A stretch of 32,632 nucleotides of DNA from Methylobacterium oxalidis (GTDB lineage: Bacteria > Pseudomonadota > Alphaproteobacteria > Rhizobiales > Beijerinckiaceae): NCBI RefSeq assembly GCF_007992195.1, contig NZ_BJZU01000039.1:1-32632 (forward strand), given 5' to 3'. Both the position numbers and the translations under genes were made by a program. The stretch's first letter is position 1. Each line of letters starts with the position of its first letter. The notes beneath the pieces are model-generated. The model searched no databases. It saw nothing but the letters and a program-made list of their open reading frames with translations, and was not told the DNA's origin. Below are positions 8,468-17,128 of this stretch, one piece after another.

Positions 8468-9652
8468 TCAGGGCCGCTCGACGCACATGGCGACGCCCAT
8501 GCCGCCGCCGATGCACAGGGTGGCCAGCCCCTTCTTGGCGTCGCGCCGCTTCAGCTCGTGCAGCAGCGTGACGAGGACGCGGGCGCCCGAGGCGCCGATC
8601 GGGTGACCGATGGCGATGGCGCCGCCGTTGACGTTCACCTTCTCGTCGTCCCAGCCCATGTCCTTGTTCACCGCGAGCGCCTGGGCGGCGAAGGCCTCGT
8701 TCGCCTCGATCAGGTCGAGGTCGGAGGGCTTCCAGCCCGCCTTGTCGAGGGCCTTGCGGGAGGCCGGGATCGGCCCCGTCCCCATGACCTTCGGGTCGAC
8801 GCCCGCGGTCGCCCAGGAGACGATTCGGGCGAGCGGCTTGAGGCCCCGGCGCTCGGCCTCGGAAGCCGACATCAGCACGATCGCGGCCGCGCCGTCGTTG
8901 AGGCCCGAGGCGTTGGCCGCCGTGACGGTGCCGTCCTTCGAGAAGGCGGGCTTGAGCTTGGCCATCGCCTCGACGGTGGCGCCGTCGCGGATGTACTCGT
9001 CGGTGTCGACGACGGTGTCGCCCTTCTTGCCCGGCACCGTGACGGGGACGATCTCCTCCTTGAAGCGGCCCTCCTTGCGGGCCGCCTCGGCCTTGTTCTG
9101 CGAGCGGGTCGCGAACTGGTCCTGCTGCTCGCGGGTGAGCTGGAAGGCCTGGGCCACGTTCTCGGCGGTGGTGCCCATGTGGTAGCCGTTGAAGGCGTCC
9201 CAGAGCCCGTCCTTGATCATCGTGTCGACGAGCTTCACGTCGCCCATCTTCTGGCCGCCGCGCAGGTACTGGGCGTGGGGGGCGAGCGACATCGATTCCT
9301 GGCCGCCCGCGACGATGACCTTGGCGTCGCCGCTGGCGATCTGCTGCATGCCGATGGCGACGGTGCGCAGGCCCGAGCCGCAGACCTGGTTGAGGCCCCA
9401 GGCGGTGGCCTTCTCGGGGATGCCGGCGGCGATGGCGGCTTGGCGGGCCGGGTTCTGGCCGGCGCCCGCGGTGAGCACCTGCCCGAAGATCACCTCGTCC
9501 ACGTCCTCCGGCGAGACGCCGGCGCGCTCAAGCGCCGCCTTGATCGCGATCTTGCCGAGTTCGTGCGCGGGCATGCTGCCGAACGCGCCGCCGAAGGAGC
9601 CGACCGGGGTGCGCGCCGCACCGACGATCACGATCTCTTCGCTGCCTGCCAT
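8468..9652 (-). CDS. phaA: Acetyl-CoA acetyltransferase (beta-ketothiolase)
   Basis: A 394-residue thiolase that condenses two acetyl-CoA to acetoacetyl-CoA, the first step of PHB synthesis. The nucleophile Cys91 is in NQVCGSGLR. The second active-site block [17 protein letters not shown] carries the catalytic His, and the C-terminal [14 protein letters not shown] carries the second catalytic Cys. The N-terminus [18 protein letters not shown] and the length are typical of biosynthetic thiolases. It is transcribed divergently from phaR, the PHB regulator, with 333 bases between them, and is followed by phaB. Confidence 0.96.
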   Translation of the reverse strand: MAGSEEIVIVGAARTPVGSFGGAFGSMPAHELGKIAIKAALERAGVSPEDVDEVIFGQVLTAGAGQNPARQAAIAAGIPEKATAWGLNQVCGSGLRTVAIGMQQIASGDAKVIVAGGQESMSLAPHAQYLRGGQKMGDVKLVDTMIKDGLWDAFNGYHMGTTAENVAQAFQLTREQQDQFATRSQNKAEAARKEGRFKEEIVPVTVPGKKGDTVVDTDEYIRDGATVEAMAKLKPAFSKDGTVTAANASGLNDGAAAIVLMSASEAERRGLKPLARIVSWATAGVDPKVMGTGPIPASRKALDKAGWKPSDLDLIEANEAFAAQALAVNKDMGWDDEKVNVNGGAIAIGHPIGASGARVLVTLLHELKRRDAKKGLATLCIGGGMGVAMCVERP

Positions 9653-9985
9653 CTGACGTTCTCCTCTCGCGGCCGGCGCTGCTTGGGGCTGTCGGGTGTT
9701 TCGCGCGCTCTCATGCCGTATCTCGGGATGAAAGCCCTGGGCCAGATGAAGTCAAGCAGCCCGACGGATGCGGGGTGACGGCGTACGAGGATTGAACTCG
9801 CCTTGAACACGCTTGGAATGGCGGGCCGCCGGCATTATTCTGCGGGGATGAGCAGGAAATTGCTGTTTTCGTCGGCGGGCGAAAGTCTTAAGGTCGGTTC
9901 GGGCGCATCGGGCGCGCCCTGCCCGGACGCGGGAGCCTCAGGCGAGGCCGGCGCCGGCACGTTCGGGTCGGGAGAGGCCGCACAG
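9653..9985. promoter_or_regulatory. Divergent phaA/phaR intergenic region
   Basis: This region holds the control signals of phaA (minus) and phaR (plus). On the minus strand TTGACT at 9755-9750 could be a -35 for phaA, about 95 bases before its start, but I see no good -10 at the right spacing. On the plus strand TTGAAC and CTTGAAC motifs near 9791-9805 are candidates for phaR. The stretch from 9803 is open in the phaR frame and could add 61 residues to PhaR, but it is Gly/Ala/Ser-rich, unlike a PhaR domain. A CTGC-N8-GCAG dyad near 9840-9862 might bind a regulator; PhaR autoregulation is known in other bacteria, but a site here is conjecture. Confidence 0.4.
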
Positions 9986-10582
9986 ATGGCGGAAAACGGC
10001 AAGGCACATCAGACCGTCATCAAGAAGTACGCCAACCGGCGCCTCTACCACACCGGCACTTCGACCTACGTCACCTTGGAAGACCTCGCCACCATGGTGC
10101 AGAGCGGCGAGGACTTCGTGGTCTACGACGCCCGCTCGGGCGACGACATCACCCGCTCGGTGCTGACGCAGATCATCTTCGAGCAGGAGAACAAGGCGGG
10201 CGAGGACAACCTGCTGCCGGTCGCCTTCCTGCGCCAGCTGATCCGGTTCTACGGCGACAGCATGCGCACGATGGTGCCGAGCTTCCTCGAATTCTCGATG
10301 GCGAACTTCGCCCGCGACCAGGACGGCCTGCGCGAGAAGCTGTCCCAGAGCTTCGGCCCCTCCGCCTTCCAGCACGCCCTGGAGGAGCAGGTCCGCACCA
10401 ACATGAACTTCTTCGGCGATGCCATGAAGATGTTCTCGAACTTCGGCACGGCCGGGCAGCCGCCCTCCGCCAACCCCGTCGTCGCGCCCCCCGCGCCGGT
10501 GCCTGCCGGCAGCGACCTCGACGATCTCAAGCGCCAGATGGCCGAGATGCAGCAGCGCCTGGAGGCGCTGGCGAAGAAGTAG
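9986..10582 (+). CDS. phaR: Polyhydroxybutyrate synthesis repressor PhaR
   Basis: A 198-residue cytoplasmic DNA-binding protein that in other bacteria senses PHB granules and represses phasin and its own gene. The N-terminal PHB accumulation regulator domain is obvious: TVIKKYANRRLYHTGTSTYV (about 8-27), then TLEDLA and VYDARSGDDITRSVLTQIIF. The second PHB_acc region reads LLPVAFLRQLIRFYGDSM and FLEFSMANF. The C-terminal part is a Pro/Ala linker and a short coiled coil (DDLKRQMAEMQQRLEALAKK). The start at 9986 has GGAGAGG 8 bases upstream and gives the usual family length. An upstream in-frame start at 9803 would add a low-complexity leader and is less likely. Confidence 0.95.
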   Translation: MAENGKAHQTVIKKYANRRLYHTGTSTYVTLEDLATMVQSGEDFVVYDARSGDDITRSVLTQIIFEQENKAGEDNLLPVAFLRQLIRFYGDSMRTMVPSFLEFSMANFARDQDGLREKLSQSFGPSAFQHALEEQVRTNMNFFGDAMKMFSNFGTAGQPPSANPVVAPPAPVPAGSDLDDLKRQMAEMQQRLEALAKK

Positions 10583-10679
10583 CGACCCCGAACGGCGAGG
10601 GCCCGGGACGGTTGACGAAACGTTAACGGCGGCTCCAACCTTGCAGCGTCCGCGTTGAGGGACGCGGAGGGTGCAGGCC

Positions 10680-10937
10680 ATGGCGCAGGGTGACACGGGC
10701 GACCGTCCCGCGGCGGGACAGGCGGGATCGCCCGGCGCGCCGGAGGCGTCGCGCGCTCTGGCGCTCGTCCCCGCGCGGGAGGAGAGCGCGCACGCGAACG
10801 GGCCCGCGCGCAGGCCGCTCGCGGGCTTCGTGGCACACCTGATCGTGAGCGCGGATCCGCGCCTGCGCCCCTCGCGCGGCGAGCGGACCCGGAACGCCGC
10901 GGCGCTCTACGCCGAGGCGGCGCGCAGGCGCGCCTGA
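10680..10937 (+). CDS. Small hypothetical protein
   Basis: An 85-residue protein of unknown function. The ATG at 10680 has GGAGG 9 bases upstream. The N-terminal half is Gly/Ala-rich and disordered-looking. The C-terminal half, FVAHLIVSADPRLRPSRGER then RNAAALYAEAARRR, looks like a folded basic segment and is the part most likely to be conserved. No signal peptide or membrane helix. The gene lies between phaR and the convergent rpmF. TTGACGAAACGTTAACG just upstream (10612-10628) may contain its promoter. No family is recognised. Confidence 0.6.
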   Translation: MAQGDTGDRPAAGQAGSPGAPEASRALALVPAREESAHANGPARRPLAGFVAHLIVSADPRLRPSRGERTRNAAALYAEAARRRA

Positions 10938-10958
10938 GGACGCGCCCGCGGGCGAGGC

Positions 10959-11147
10959 TCAGGCCTCGGCCGACTTCACCTTGAGGACCTGACGGCCGCG
11001 GTACATGCCGGTCTTCAGGTCGATGTGGTGCGGGCGGCGCAGCTCGCCCGAATCCTTGTCCTCGACGTAGGTCGGGGCCTTGAGGGCGTCGGCGGAGCGG
11101 CGCATGCCGCGCCGCGAGGGGGAGGTCTTTCGCTTCGGAACGGCCAT
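10959..11147 (-). CDS. rpmF: 50S ribosomal protein L32
   Basis: A 62-residue basic protein of the large ribosomal subunit. The sequence starts [18 protein letters not shown], the L32 signature, followed by the usual [20 protein letters not shown] and a Lys-rich end. Length and composition match alphaproteobacterial L32, which lacks the zinc-binding cysteines seen in some lineages. The ATG at 11147 begins the conserved MAVPK. It stands alone on the minus strand, convergent with the small hypothetical gene. Confidence 0.97.
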
Positions 11148-11434
11148 GGCGGAACCCTGCTTATGCCAAAGCGGCGCCCGGGCGGCTCCCCCGTCCTTCC
11201 GGAGGATCGCCTCGCGCACCGTATTCAAACGGAGATTCGAGGGCGCGCTTATAGCGGCCCGCATCTCGTCTGGCTAGAGCCGTCTCGCGGCCGGCGCAAG
11301 GGCCGCGTGCGCGAGGCCGCCCGGCCCGGAGAGCGGGTGAACGCCTCGTTAAGGCCGAGTTCAAGCGGCGGGGCCCAGATCGTCCAGTGCCGATGCGGCC
11401 CGCACGCGCCGTCACGGCACCGGGAGATCCCGCC

Positions 11435-11851
11435 ATGACCTCGACCCTGTTGCGCCTCGCCCTCGCCGCCTGCCTCGCGGCCGCGCCCGCCTTCGGCCCC
11501 GCCCTGGCGCAGGCGCCGGCCCCCGCGACGCCCACCAAGCCGAACCCGATGGCGCCGGCCGCCCCGACCGCGCCGGCGGCACCGGCCAAGCCCGCCGCCC
11601 CCGCGCCGGAGACGGCCAAGGATGCGGCCAAGGATGCTGCCAAGCCGCACGCACCGAAGGCGGCCCTGGTCGACCTCAACAGCGCGAGCGCCGAGGAGCT
11701 CGACGCCCTGCCCGGCATCGGCGCCGCCCGCTCGGCGGCGATCATCAAGGGCCGGCCCTACAAGGGCAAGGACGAGCTCCTCGCGAAGAAGATCGTCCCG
11801 CAGAACGTCTACGAGGGCATCAAGGACAAGGTCATCGCCAAGCAGAAGTAG
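11435..11851 (+). CDS. Secreted helix-hairpin-helix (ComEA-like) protein
   Basis: A 138-residue protein with a signal peptide ([20 protein letters not shown], cleavage probably after ALAQA), an Ala/Pro/Lys linker (about 28-75), and a C-terminal helix-hairpin-helix domain. The HhH core is [19 protein letters not shown] then [15 protein letters not shown], the ComEA-type arrangement in which the GIG turn binds the DNA backbone. ComEA proteins bind DNA in the periplasm during uptake, but many alphaproteobacterial relatives have no known role, and no other competence genes are here. GGGAG precedes the ATG. Confidence 0.85.
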   Translation: MTSTLLRLALAACLAAAPAFGPALAQAPAPATPTKPNPMAPAAPTAPAAPAKPAAPAPETAKDAAKDAAKPHAPKAALVDLNSASAEELDALPGIGAARSAAIIKGRPYKGKDELLAKKIVPQNVYEGIKDKVIAKQK

Positions 11852-11961
11852 ACGAGGGCCGGCAACCCCCGGCCCGCGCGGGCCGGGCTTGCGGGCGGCG
11901 GGCGCGGATGATAGGCGGCGAAAACCGCTTGTCCCTCAAAGACCTGACCGAAACGCCCCTG

Positions 11962-12588
11962 ATGCCTGCCCAACCGACCATCCGCGTCCATCGCGGCGAC
12001 CTGCCCGCCGATTACGAGGCGGGCCCCGCCATCGCGATCGACACCGAGACGCTCGGCCTCAACCCGCACCGCGACCGGCTCTGCGTCGTCCAGATCTCCC
12101 GCGGCGACGGCAGCGCCGACGTCGTCCAGATCCAGCCCGAGGGCCCGGCGCCCGAGGTGCTGAAGCGGGTGCTGGCGGACCCGGCCGTCCTCAAGATCTT
12201 CCACTTCGCCCGCTTCGACCTCGCGGTGCTGTTCCAGTACCTCGGCGTGATGCCGGCGCCGGTCTACTGCACCAAGATCGCCTCGAAGCTCGCCCGCACC
12301 TACACCGACCGGCACGGGCTCAAGGACGTGGTCCGCGAGCTCGTCGGCGTCGACCTCTCCAAGCAGCAGCAATCCTCCGACTGGGGGGCGGAGGCCCTGA
12401 GCCAGGCGCAGGTCGAGTACGCGGCCTCGGACGTGCTCCACCTGCACGCCGCCCGCGCCCGGCTCGACGCGATGCTCGCCCGCGAGGGCCGCGCCGAGCT
12501 CGCGCAGGACTGCTTCGCCTTCCTGCCGACCCGCGCCCGGCTCGACCTCGCGGGCTGGCCCGAGATCGACATCTTCGCCCATTCCTGA
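11962..12588 (+). CDS. Short ribonuclease D-type 3'-5' exonuclease
   Basis: A 208-residue DEDDy exonuclease. The acidic metal ligands are visible: Asp27 and Glu29 (IDTET), Asp86 (HFARFDLAVL), and Tyr153 with Asp157 (YAASD). It consists of the exonuclease domain alone and lacks the HRDC domains of E. coli RNase D, as is common for alphaproteobacterial forms. Expected role: trimming 3' ends of tRNA precursors or other RNAs. The start at 11962 fits the conserved N-terminus PTIRVHRGDLP. An in-frame ATG at 11908 would add 18 residues. No strong RBS precedes either. It lies just upstream of the LPS-export cluster. Confidence 0.88.
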   Translation: MPAQPTIRVHRGDLPADYEAGPAIAIDTETLGLNPHRDRLCVVQISRGDGSADVVQIQPEGPAPEVLKRVLADPAVLKIFHFARFDLAVLFQYLGVMPAPVYCTKIASKLARTYTDRHGLKDVVRELVGVDLSKQQQSSDWGAEALSQAQVEYAASDVLHLHAARARLDAMLAREGRAELAQDCFAFLPTRARLDLAGWPEIDIFAHS

Positions 12589-12678
12589 GGCGTCCGGCCG
12601 ACGCGTGCGGCGACGCACATCGCACCGCGGAGGATTGCGGAGACGGGCCGCCCGGTCTCCTGCAAGCGCGCGTCATGG

Positions 12679-12708
12679 TTGAACATTCGGAAACGCTCAG
12701 GCCATAAC
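12679..12708 (+). promoter_or_regulatory. Possible sigma-70 promoter for the lptCAB cluster
   Basis: TTGAAC (12679-12684) and CATAAC (12703-12708) are separated by 18 bases in the gap between the RNase D gene and lptC. They resemble a sigma-70 promoter and would leave a leader of roughly 110 bases. Support is by motif only. Confidence 0.35.
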
Positions 12709-12826
12709 TTCGCCACCGGGCGGGCGCATCCGGCTCCCGCCGGCGCAGGAACGCGTCTGCGGCGCGCCGCGGGCGCGTGAAGCGGCCCGGGCCGGAATCG
12801 TCCGGGCAGGATCCCTCGGGAAAGTC

Positions 12827-13576
12827 ATGCAGGTGGTCGACGCCGTCGAGACGAGGGGGGCCGCGGGCCGCGAGAGCGCGCTCCGGACGCGCGCCCATGC
12901 CCGCGCCCGCACCCACAGCGCCCGGGTGCGCCGGCTGCGCCTCGTCATCCCGGTGGCCACGGGCGGCGCGGCGCTGCTGCTCGCCGCAGCCCTGCTCAAC
13001 CCCTTCGGCGCCGGCGCGCCGGCCGTCTCGGTGGGCCCCGTCAGCCTGACGGGCAGCAAGGTCAAGATGGAGAACCCCCGCCTCTCCGGCTTCCGCAAGG
13101 GGGACCGGGGCTACGAGGTGACGGCGGCGGCGGCGCTCCAGGACATGCGCCGGCCGAGCCTGATCGAGCTCGAGGCCATGCGCGGCCACATCGCCACCGA
13201 CGACAAGGGCGGCGTCGCCCGGATCGAGGCCGCGACCGGCCTGTTCGACACCGGCCGCGAGGCGCTGACCCTGGAGCGGGACATCCGCCTCTGGACGGAC
13301 AAGGGCGAGGAGATCCGCCTGCGCTCGGCCGCGATCGACTTCAAGGCCGGCACCGTGAAGTCGCGCGAGCCCGTGACCGTGACGGTGCCGAGCGGCTCGG
13401 TGGCAGCCGACAGCCTCGACGTCGCCGACAACGGCAAGGTCATCTCCTTCGTCGGAAACGTCCGCACGGTCTTCCACGCCCCCGAGAAGGAGGCGGCCCA
13501 CCAGGCGGAGGTGGCCGGGGAGGGCGCGGCTCGCATCCGCACCTCGGCGGCCGAGCCCGTGGACGGCCATCCATGA
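12827..13576 (+). CDS. lptC: LPS export ABC transporter periplasmic protein LptC
   Basis: A 249-residue bitopic inner-membrane protein. A basic cytoplasmic N-terminus is followed by one transmembrane helix (about 39-58, LRLVIPVATGGAALLLAAAL) and a periplasmic beta-rich domain of the LptC/OstA type: VKMENPRLSGF, GYEVTAAAALQD, RIEAATGLFDTGREALTLE and LRSAAIDFKAGTVKS. LptC passes lipopolysaccharide from LptBFG to the periplasmic LptA bridge. Longer N- and C-terminal tails than in E. coli (191 residues) are usual in this lineage. Its stop overlaps the lptA ATG in ATGA, indicating translational coupling. lptF and lptG are not in the window. Confidence 0.9.
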   Translation: MQVVDAVETRGAAGRESALRTRAHARARTHSARVRRLRLVIPVATGGAALLLAAALLNPFGAGAPAVSVGPVSLTGSKVKMENPRLSGFRKGDRGYEVTAAAALQDMRRPSLIELEAMRGHIATDDKGGVARIEAATGLFDTGREALTLERDIRLWTDKGEEIRLRSAAIDFKAGTVKSREPVTVTVPSGSVAADSLDVADNGKVISFVGNVRTVFHAPEKEAAHQAEVAGEGAARIRTSAAEPVDGHP

Positions 13577-14322
13577 TCCGGTCAACGATGAGCCGGTCGT
13601 CCCGCGCCTGCCTCTGCGCCGCGCTCGGCGCCGGCCTCCTCGCCGCCGCGCCCGCCCTCGCCCAGAAGCCGGCCGCCGTGGCCCCCGCCGTGCCCGCGCG
13701 CGCCAAGGAGAGCCCGTCGCCGCTCGGCGCGCTCGGCGGCGGCGGCAAGGAGCCGATCAAGATCGACGCCGACCGCCTCGACGTGTTCGATCGCGAGAAC
13801 AAGGCCGTGTTCGCCGGCAATGTCGTCGCGGTCCAGGGCGACAGCACCATCCGCTGCTCCAGCATGACGGTGCACTACAAGCGCGGCAAGGAGGCCAAGC
13901 GCCCGGACGGGGCGCCGGCCGACGACGCGGCCGAGAAGCCCGCCATGGGTGAGAACGGCATCCAGAAGGTCGAGTGCGCCGGCCCGGTCACCGTGGTCCA
14001 GAAGGACCAGGTCGCCACCGGCGACAGCGCCGTGTTCGACCAGACCGCGCGCCGCATCGTGCTGACCGGCAACGTCGTGCTGAGCCAGTGCCAGAACGTC
14101 ACCCGCGGCTCGCGCCTCGTCTACGACATGGGCACGGGCCGCGCGAACATGGACCCGGTCGCCGGCGGCCGCGTCTCCGCCCTGTTCGTGCCGGGGGAGA
14201 AGGCCGACGCCAAGGGGGGCGCCAAGGGCTGCCCGCCGCCGCCCGGCCTCGCCCGCACCGCGCCGAAGCCCGCCGAGAGCGCGGATCAGCCCGCCGGGAA
14301 GGCGCGGGCCCAGGCTCCGTGA
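13573..14322 (+). CDS. lptA: LPS transport periplasmic protein LptA
   Basis: A 249-residue periplasmic protein. The signal peptide ends near ALAQ. The OstA/LptA beta-jellyroll follows: PIKIDADRLDVFDRENKAVF, AGNVVAVQGD, TIRCSSMTVHYKR, and after an insertion VFDQTARRIVLTGNVVLSQC and GSRLVYDMGTGRANM. LptA polymerises into the bridge carrying lipopolysaccharide across the periplasm. The charged insertion (about residues 106-125) and the Ala/Pro/Lys tail are extra to the E. coli protein (185 residues). The ATG lies inside the lptC stop region (4-base overlap) and lptB starts 7 bases downstream. Confidence 0.93.
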   Translation: MIRSTMSRSSRACLCAALGAGLLAAAPALAQKPAAVAPAVPARAKESPSPLGALGGGGKEPIKIDADRLDVFDRENKAVFAGNVVAVQGDSTIRCSSMTVHYKRGKEAKRPDGAPADDAAEKPAMGENGIQKVECAGPVTVVQKDQVATGDSAVFDQTARRIVLTGNVVLSQCQNVTRGSRLVYDMGTGRANMDPVAGGRVSALFVPGEKADAKGGAKGCPPPPGLARTAPKPAESADQPAGKARAQAP

Positions 14323-14329
14323 GCCCCCG

Positions 14330-15235
14330 TTGAGCGCCTCCAGCCTGCCCCTTGAGGCGGCCCGGAGCCCGCGGCCGCGGGCGGACCGGCGCGCCGCCGG
14401 CACCGTTCACGCGCAGGGCGTGCGGGGGCCCTCGCTCCTCGGCCGCCTGCTCGGCCGCGGCCGCGCGGCCGGCGCCACGGAGGTGGAGCCGGATCCCGCA
14501 GCGGAGGGCGGCCCCGGCATCCTCTGCGTGCGCGGCCTGCGCAAGAGCTACGGCGCGCGCACGGTGGTGCACGAGGCGGGGCTCACCGTGCACAACGGCG
14601 AGGCGGTGGGGCTGCTCGGGCCGAACGGCGCGGGCAAGACCACGATCTTCTACATGATCACGGGGCTCGTCTCCGCCGACCAGGGCCACATCACCCTCGA
14701 CGGCCTGCCGATCACCCACCTGCCCATGTACCAGCGGGCGCGCCTCGGCATCGGCTACCTGCCGCAGGAAGCCTCGATCTTCCGCGGCCTCACCGTCGAG
14801 GACAACATCCGCGCGGTGCTCGAGGTGGCGGAACCCGACCGCAAGGAGCGCGCCCGCAAGCTCGACGCCCTGCTCGAGGAGTTCAACATCACGCGGTTGC
14901 GCAAGGCGCCCTCCATCGCGCTGTCGGGCGGCGAGCGGCGGCGCTGCGAGATCGCCCGGGCGCTCGCCTCCTCGCCGAGCTTCATGCTGCTCGACGAGCC
15001 CTTCGCCGGCATCGACCCGATCGCGGTCGGCGACATCCAGGATCTCGTCAAGCACCTGAAGAGCCGCGGCATCGGCGTCCTCATCACCGACCACAACGTT
15101 CGCGAGACGCTGGGGCTGATCGACCGCGCCTACATCGCCCATTCGGGCCGCATCCTCACCGAGGGCACCCCGGAGGAGATCGTGGCGAACCCGGACGCGC
15201 GCCGCCTCTATCTCGGCGAGGATTTCCGCCTGTAG
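14330..15235 (+). CDS. lptB: LPS export ABC transporter ATP-binding protein LptB
   Basis: The ATPase that powers LPS extraction with LptF/LptG. With the TTG start it has 301 residues: Walker A GPNGAGKTT (97-105), the LptB-typical YLPQEASIFRGLTVEDN, signature LSGGERRRCEIARAL, Walker B FMLLDEPFAGID and switch His in ITDHNV. There is no in-frame ATG before Met109, which lies beyond Walker A, so translation must start at a non-ATG codon. TTG at 14330 gives about 63 extra N-terminal residues (Arg/Ala-rich, disordered). GTG codons at 14420, 14483 and 14528 are alternatives giving near-standard length. It lies 7 bases after lptA, in the usual lptCAB order before rpoN. Confidence 0.93.
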   Translation: MSASSLPLEAARSPRPRADRRAAGTVHAQGVRGPSLLGRLLGRGRAAGATEVEPDPAAEGGPGILCVRGLRKSYGARTVVHEAGLTVHNGEAVGLLGPNGAGKTTIFYMITGLVSADQGHITLDGLPITHLPMYQRARLGIGYLPQEASIFRGLTVEDNIRAVLEVAEPDRKERARKLDALLEEFNITRLRKAPSIALSGGERRRCEIARALASSPSFMLLDEPFAGIDPIAVGDIQDLVKHLKSRGIGVLITDHNVRETLGLIDRAYIAHSGRILTEGTPEEIVANPDARRLYLGEDFRL

Positions 15236-15375
15236 CGGCCCGCTCGCGCGAGCGTGATCCGGCTCCCACTCCCCTCCGATCCACGCACACGTTCCCGCAA
15301 GGTATCGGGGCGATGATGCCCCTGTGCCGCGGAAGCCACGGCGGCGCGCGGTGAGCGCGGGCGCGCGATCACGCT

Positions 15376-15404
15376 TTGACGTGTCCGCGCATTGGGTCTA
15401 GATC
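15376..15404 (+). promoter_or_regulatory. Possible sigma-70 promoter of rpoN
   Basis: TTGACG (15376-15381) and TAGATC (15399-15404) are spaced by 17 bases in the 248-base gap between lptB and rpoN, leaving an untranslated leader of about 70 bases. The -35 is good and the -10 is weak. Confidence 0.4.
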
Positions 15405-15483
15405 TGGATCAAGGATTGGAAGCAAGAACCGTGCCGCATGCCGCGGCGGTTTCCACGTCTCGCTGGGGAATCGGGGCTTCGCG

Positions 15484-17034
15484 ATGAGTTTGCTGCAACG
15501 GCTGGAGATGCGCCAGGGCCAGGCCCTGGTGATGACGCCGCAGCTTCTGCAGGCGATCAAGCTCCTCCAGCTCTCGCAACTCGACCTCGCCGCATACGTG
15601 GACGCCGAGCTCGAGCGCAACCCGCTCCTCGAACGAGCGGAGGGCGAGGCGGGGGAGAGCGCCCATGACGGCGCTGCCGCGGCCGGCGAGGGCGCGGCCG
15701 GTGAGGGCGACGGTGAGGGCGGCGAGCCCGAGTCCTGGCTCAGCCACGACATGAGCCCGAGCCGCAGCGAGATCGAGGGCGACTTCGACACGCGCCTCGA
15801 TAACGTCTTCCCCGACGAGACCCCTGGCCCGAGCCGCGAGGCGTCCGCCGGGGACGTGCTCTCCCTGACGCCCGCGCCCTACGGCAACACGGGCGGCAGC
15901 TTCGACGCCGAGGCGCCCGATTTCGAGGCGAGCCTGACGGCCGAGACGTCGCTGCGCGAGCACCTCGCCGCGCAGCTCGACCTCGCCACCCGCGATCCGA
16001 TCGATCGGCTGATCGGCGGCTTCCTGATCGACGCGGTCGACGAGGCCGGGTACCTGCGCGAGTCGATCGATGCGGTCGCCGAGCGCCTGGGCACCGACCT
16101 CGACGCCGTCGCCCGCGTCCTGAAGATCGTCCAGGGCTTCGACCCGGCGGGCGTCGCCGCCCGCGACCTCGCCGAGTGCCTCGCCATCCAGCTGCGCGAG
16201 AAGGACCGCTACGACCCGGCCATGCAGGCGCTGGTCTCCCGCCTCGACCTCGTGGCCCGGCGCGACTTCCCGGCCCTGCGCCGCGTCTGCGGCGTCGACG
16301 ACGAGGATCTCGTCGAGATGCTCGCCGAGATCCGCCGCCTCGACCCGAAGCCCGGCCGCGCCTTCGGGACGAGCGCCGTCGAGGTGCTGATCCCGGACGT
16401 GTTTGTGCGGCCGGCGCCGGACGGCTCCTGGCTGGTCGAGCTCAACGGCGAGGCGCTGCCCCGCGTCCTCGTCAACCAGAGCTACTATGCCCGGGTCTCG
16501 CGCAACGCCGTCGCCGACGGCGACAAGGCCTTCCTGTCCGAGTGCCTGCAGACCGCCAACTGGCTGACCCGCAGCCTGGAGCAGCGCGCCCGCACCATCC
16601 TCAAGGTCGCCACCGAGATCGTGCGCCAGCAGGACGGCTTCTTCGTGCACGGGGTCACGCACCTGCGACCGCTCAACCTGAAGACGGTGGCCGAGGCGAT
16701 CGGCATGCACGAGAGCACCGTGTCGCGGGTCACCTCCAACAAGTCGATCGGCACGAGCCGCGGCACGCTGGAGATGAAGTACTTCTTCACCGCCGCGATC
16801 CCGGGCGCGGCGGGCGCGGCGGCCCACTCCTCGGAGGCCGTGCGCCACCGCATCAAGCAACTCGTCGACGGCGAGACGCCGAGCGACGTGCTCTCGGACG
16901 ACGCGCTCGTGCAGAAGCTGCGCGACGAGGGCATCGACATCGCCCGCCGGACCGTGGCCAAGTACCGGGAATCCCTGCGCATCCCCTCCTCGATCGAGCG
17001 CCGGCGGGGCAATTTCGCGCAGGCCCTGCGCTGA
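15484..17034 (+). CDS. rpoN: RNA polymerase sigma-54 factor
   Basis: A 516-residue sigma factor that recognises -24/-12 promoters and needs AAA+ activators; it controls nitrogen metabolism and often motility. The N-terminal activator-interacting region is MSLLQRLEMRQGQALVMTPQ then LLQAIKLLQLSQLDL, followed by an acidic Region II (about 55-130), the core-binding and helix-turn-helix region (MHESTVSRVTSNKSIGT), and the diagnostic RpoN box ARRTVAKYRE at about 487-496. The start at 15484 begins the canonical MSLLQRLEMRQ, although the frame is open for 108 bases upstream. The order lptB-rpoN-hpf-ptsN is a widely conserved proteobacterial arrangement. Confidence 0.97.
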   Translation: MSLLQRLEMRQGQALVMTPQLLQAIKLLQLSQLDLAAYVDAELERNPLLERAEGEAGESAHDGAAAAGEGAAGEGDGEGGEPESWLSHDMSPSRSEIEGDFDTRLDNVFPDETPGPSREASAGDVLSLTPAPYGNTGGSFDAEAPDFEASLTAETSLREHLAAQLDLATRDPIDRLIGGFLIDAVDEAGYLRESIDAVAERLGTDLDAVARVLKIVQGFDPAGVAARDLAECLAIQLREKDRYDPAMQALVSRLDLVARRDFPALRRVCGVDDEDLVEMLAEIRRLDPKPGRAFGTSAVEVLIPDVFVRPAPDGSWLVELNGEALPRVLVNQSYYARVSRNAVADGDKAFLSECLQTANWLTRSLEQRARTILKVATEIVRQQDGFFVHGVTHLRPLNLKTVAEAIGMHESTVSRVTSNKSIGTSRGTLEMKYFFTAAIPGAAGAAAHSSEAVRHRIKQLVDGETPSDVLSDDALVQKLRDEGIDIARRTVAKYRESLRIPSSIERRRGNFAQALR

Positions 17035-17035
17035 G

Positions 17036-17060
17036 GCCGGCCGTCGGGAGCCGGGCCGGC
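17036..17060 (+). terminator. Possible hairpin after rpoN
   Basis: GCCGGCC at 17036-17042 pairs with GGCCGGC at 17054-17060 (7 bp, 11-base loop), starting two bases after the rpoN stop. No T-tract follows. In such GC-rich DNA this could arise by chance. Confidence 0.3.
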
Positions 17061-17067
17061 GGGCGCG

Positions 17068-17096
17068 TTGACTTCTGAAGGCGGCAATCCTTAACT
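17068..17096 (+). promoter_or_regulatory. Possible promoter of hpf
   Basis: TTGACT (17068-17073) and TTAACT (17091-17096) are separated by 17 bases, with the hpf start 32 bases further on and a GGAGGA ribosome-binding site between. Position and spacing are good; the -10 is imperfect. Confidence 0.5.
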
Positions 17097-17128
17097 CGGG
17101 TCAACCACATCGAGAGACCGGAGGAATC

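Noticed and set aside
10612..10628. CtrA-type TTAA-N7-TTAA site before the small gene at 10680
   Set aside because: Only one half-site (TTAAC) is present; the second half does not appear at the right distance.
11149..11748. Minus-strand frames opposite the helix-hairpin-helix gene
   Set aside because: Ala/Gly- or Arg/Gly-rich antisense shadows with no motif. The plus-strand gene has a signal peptide and HhH domain.
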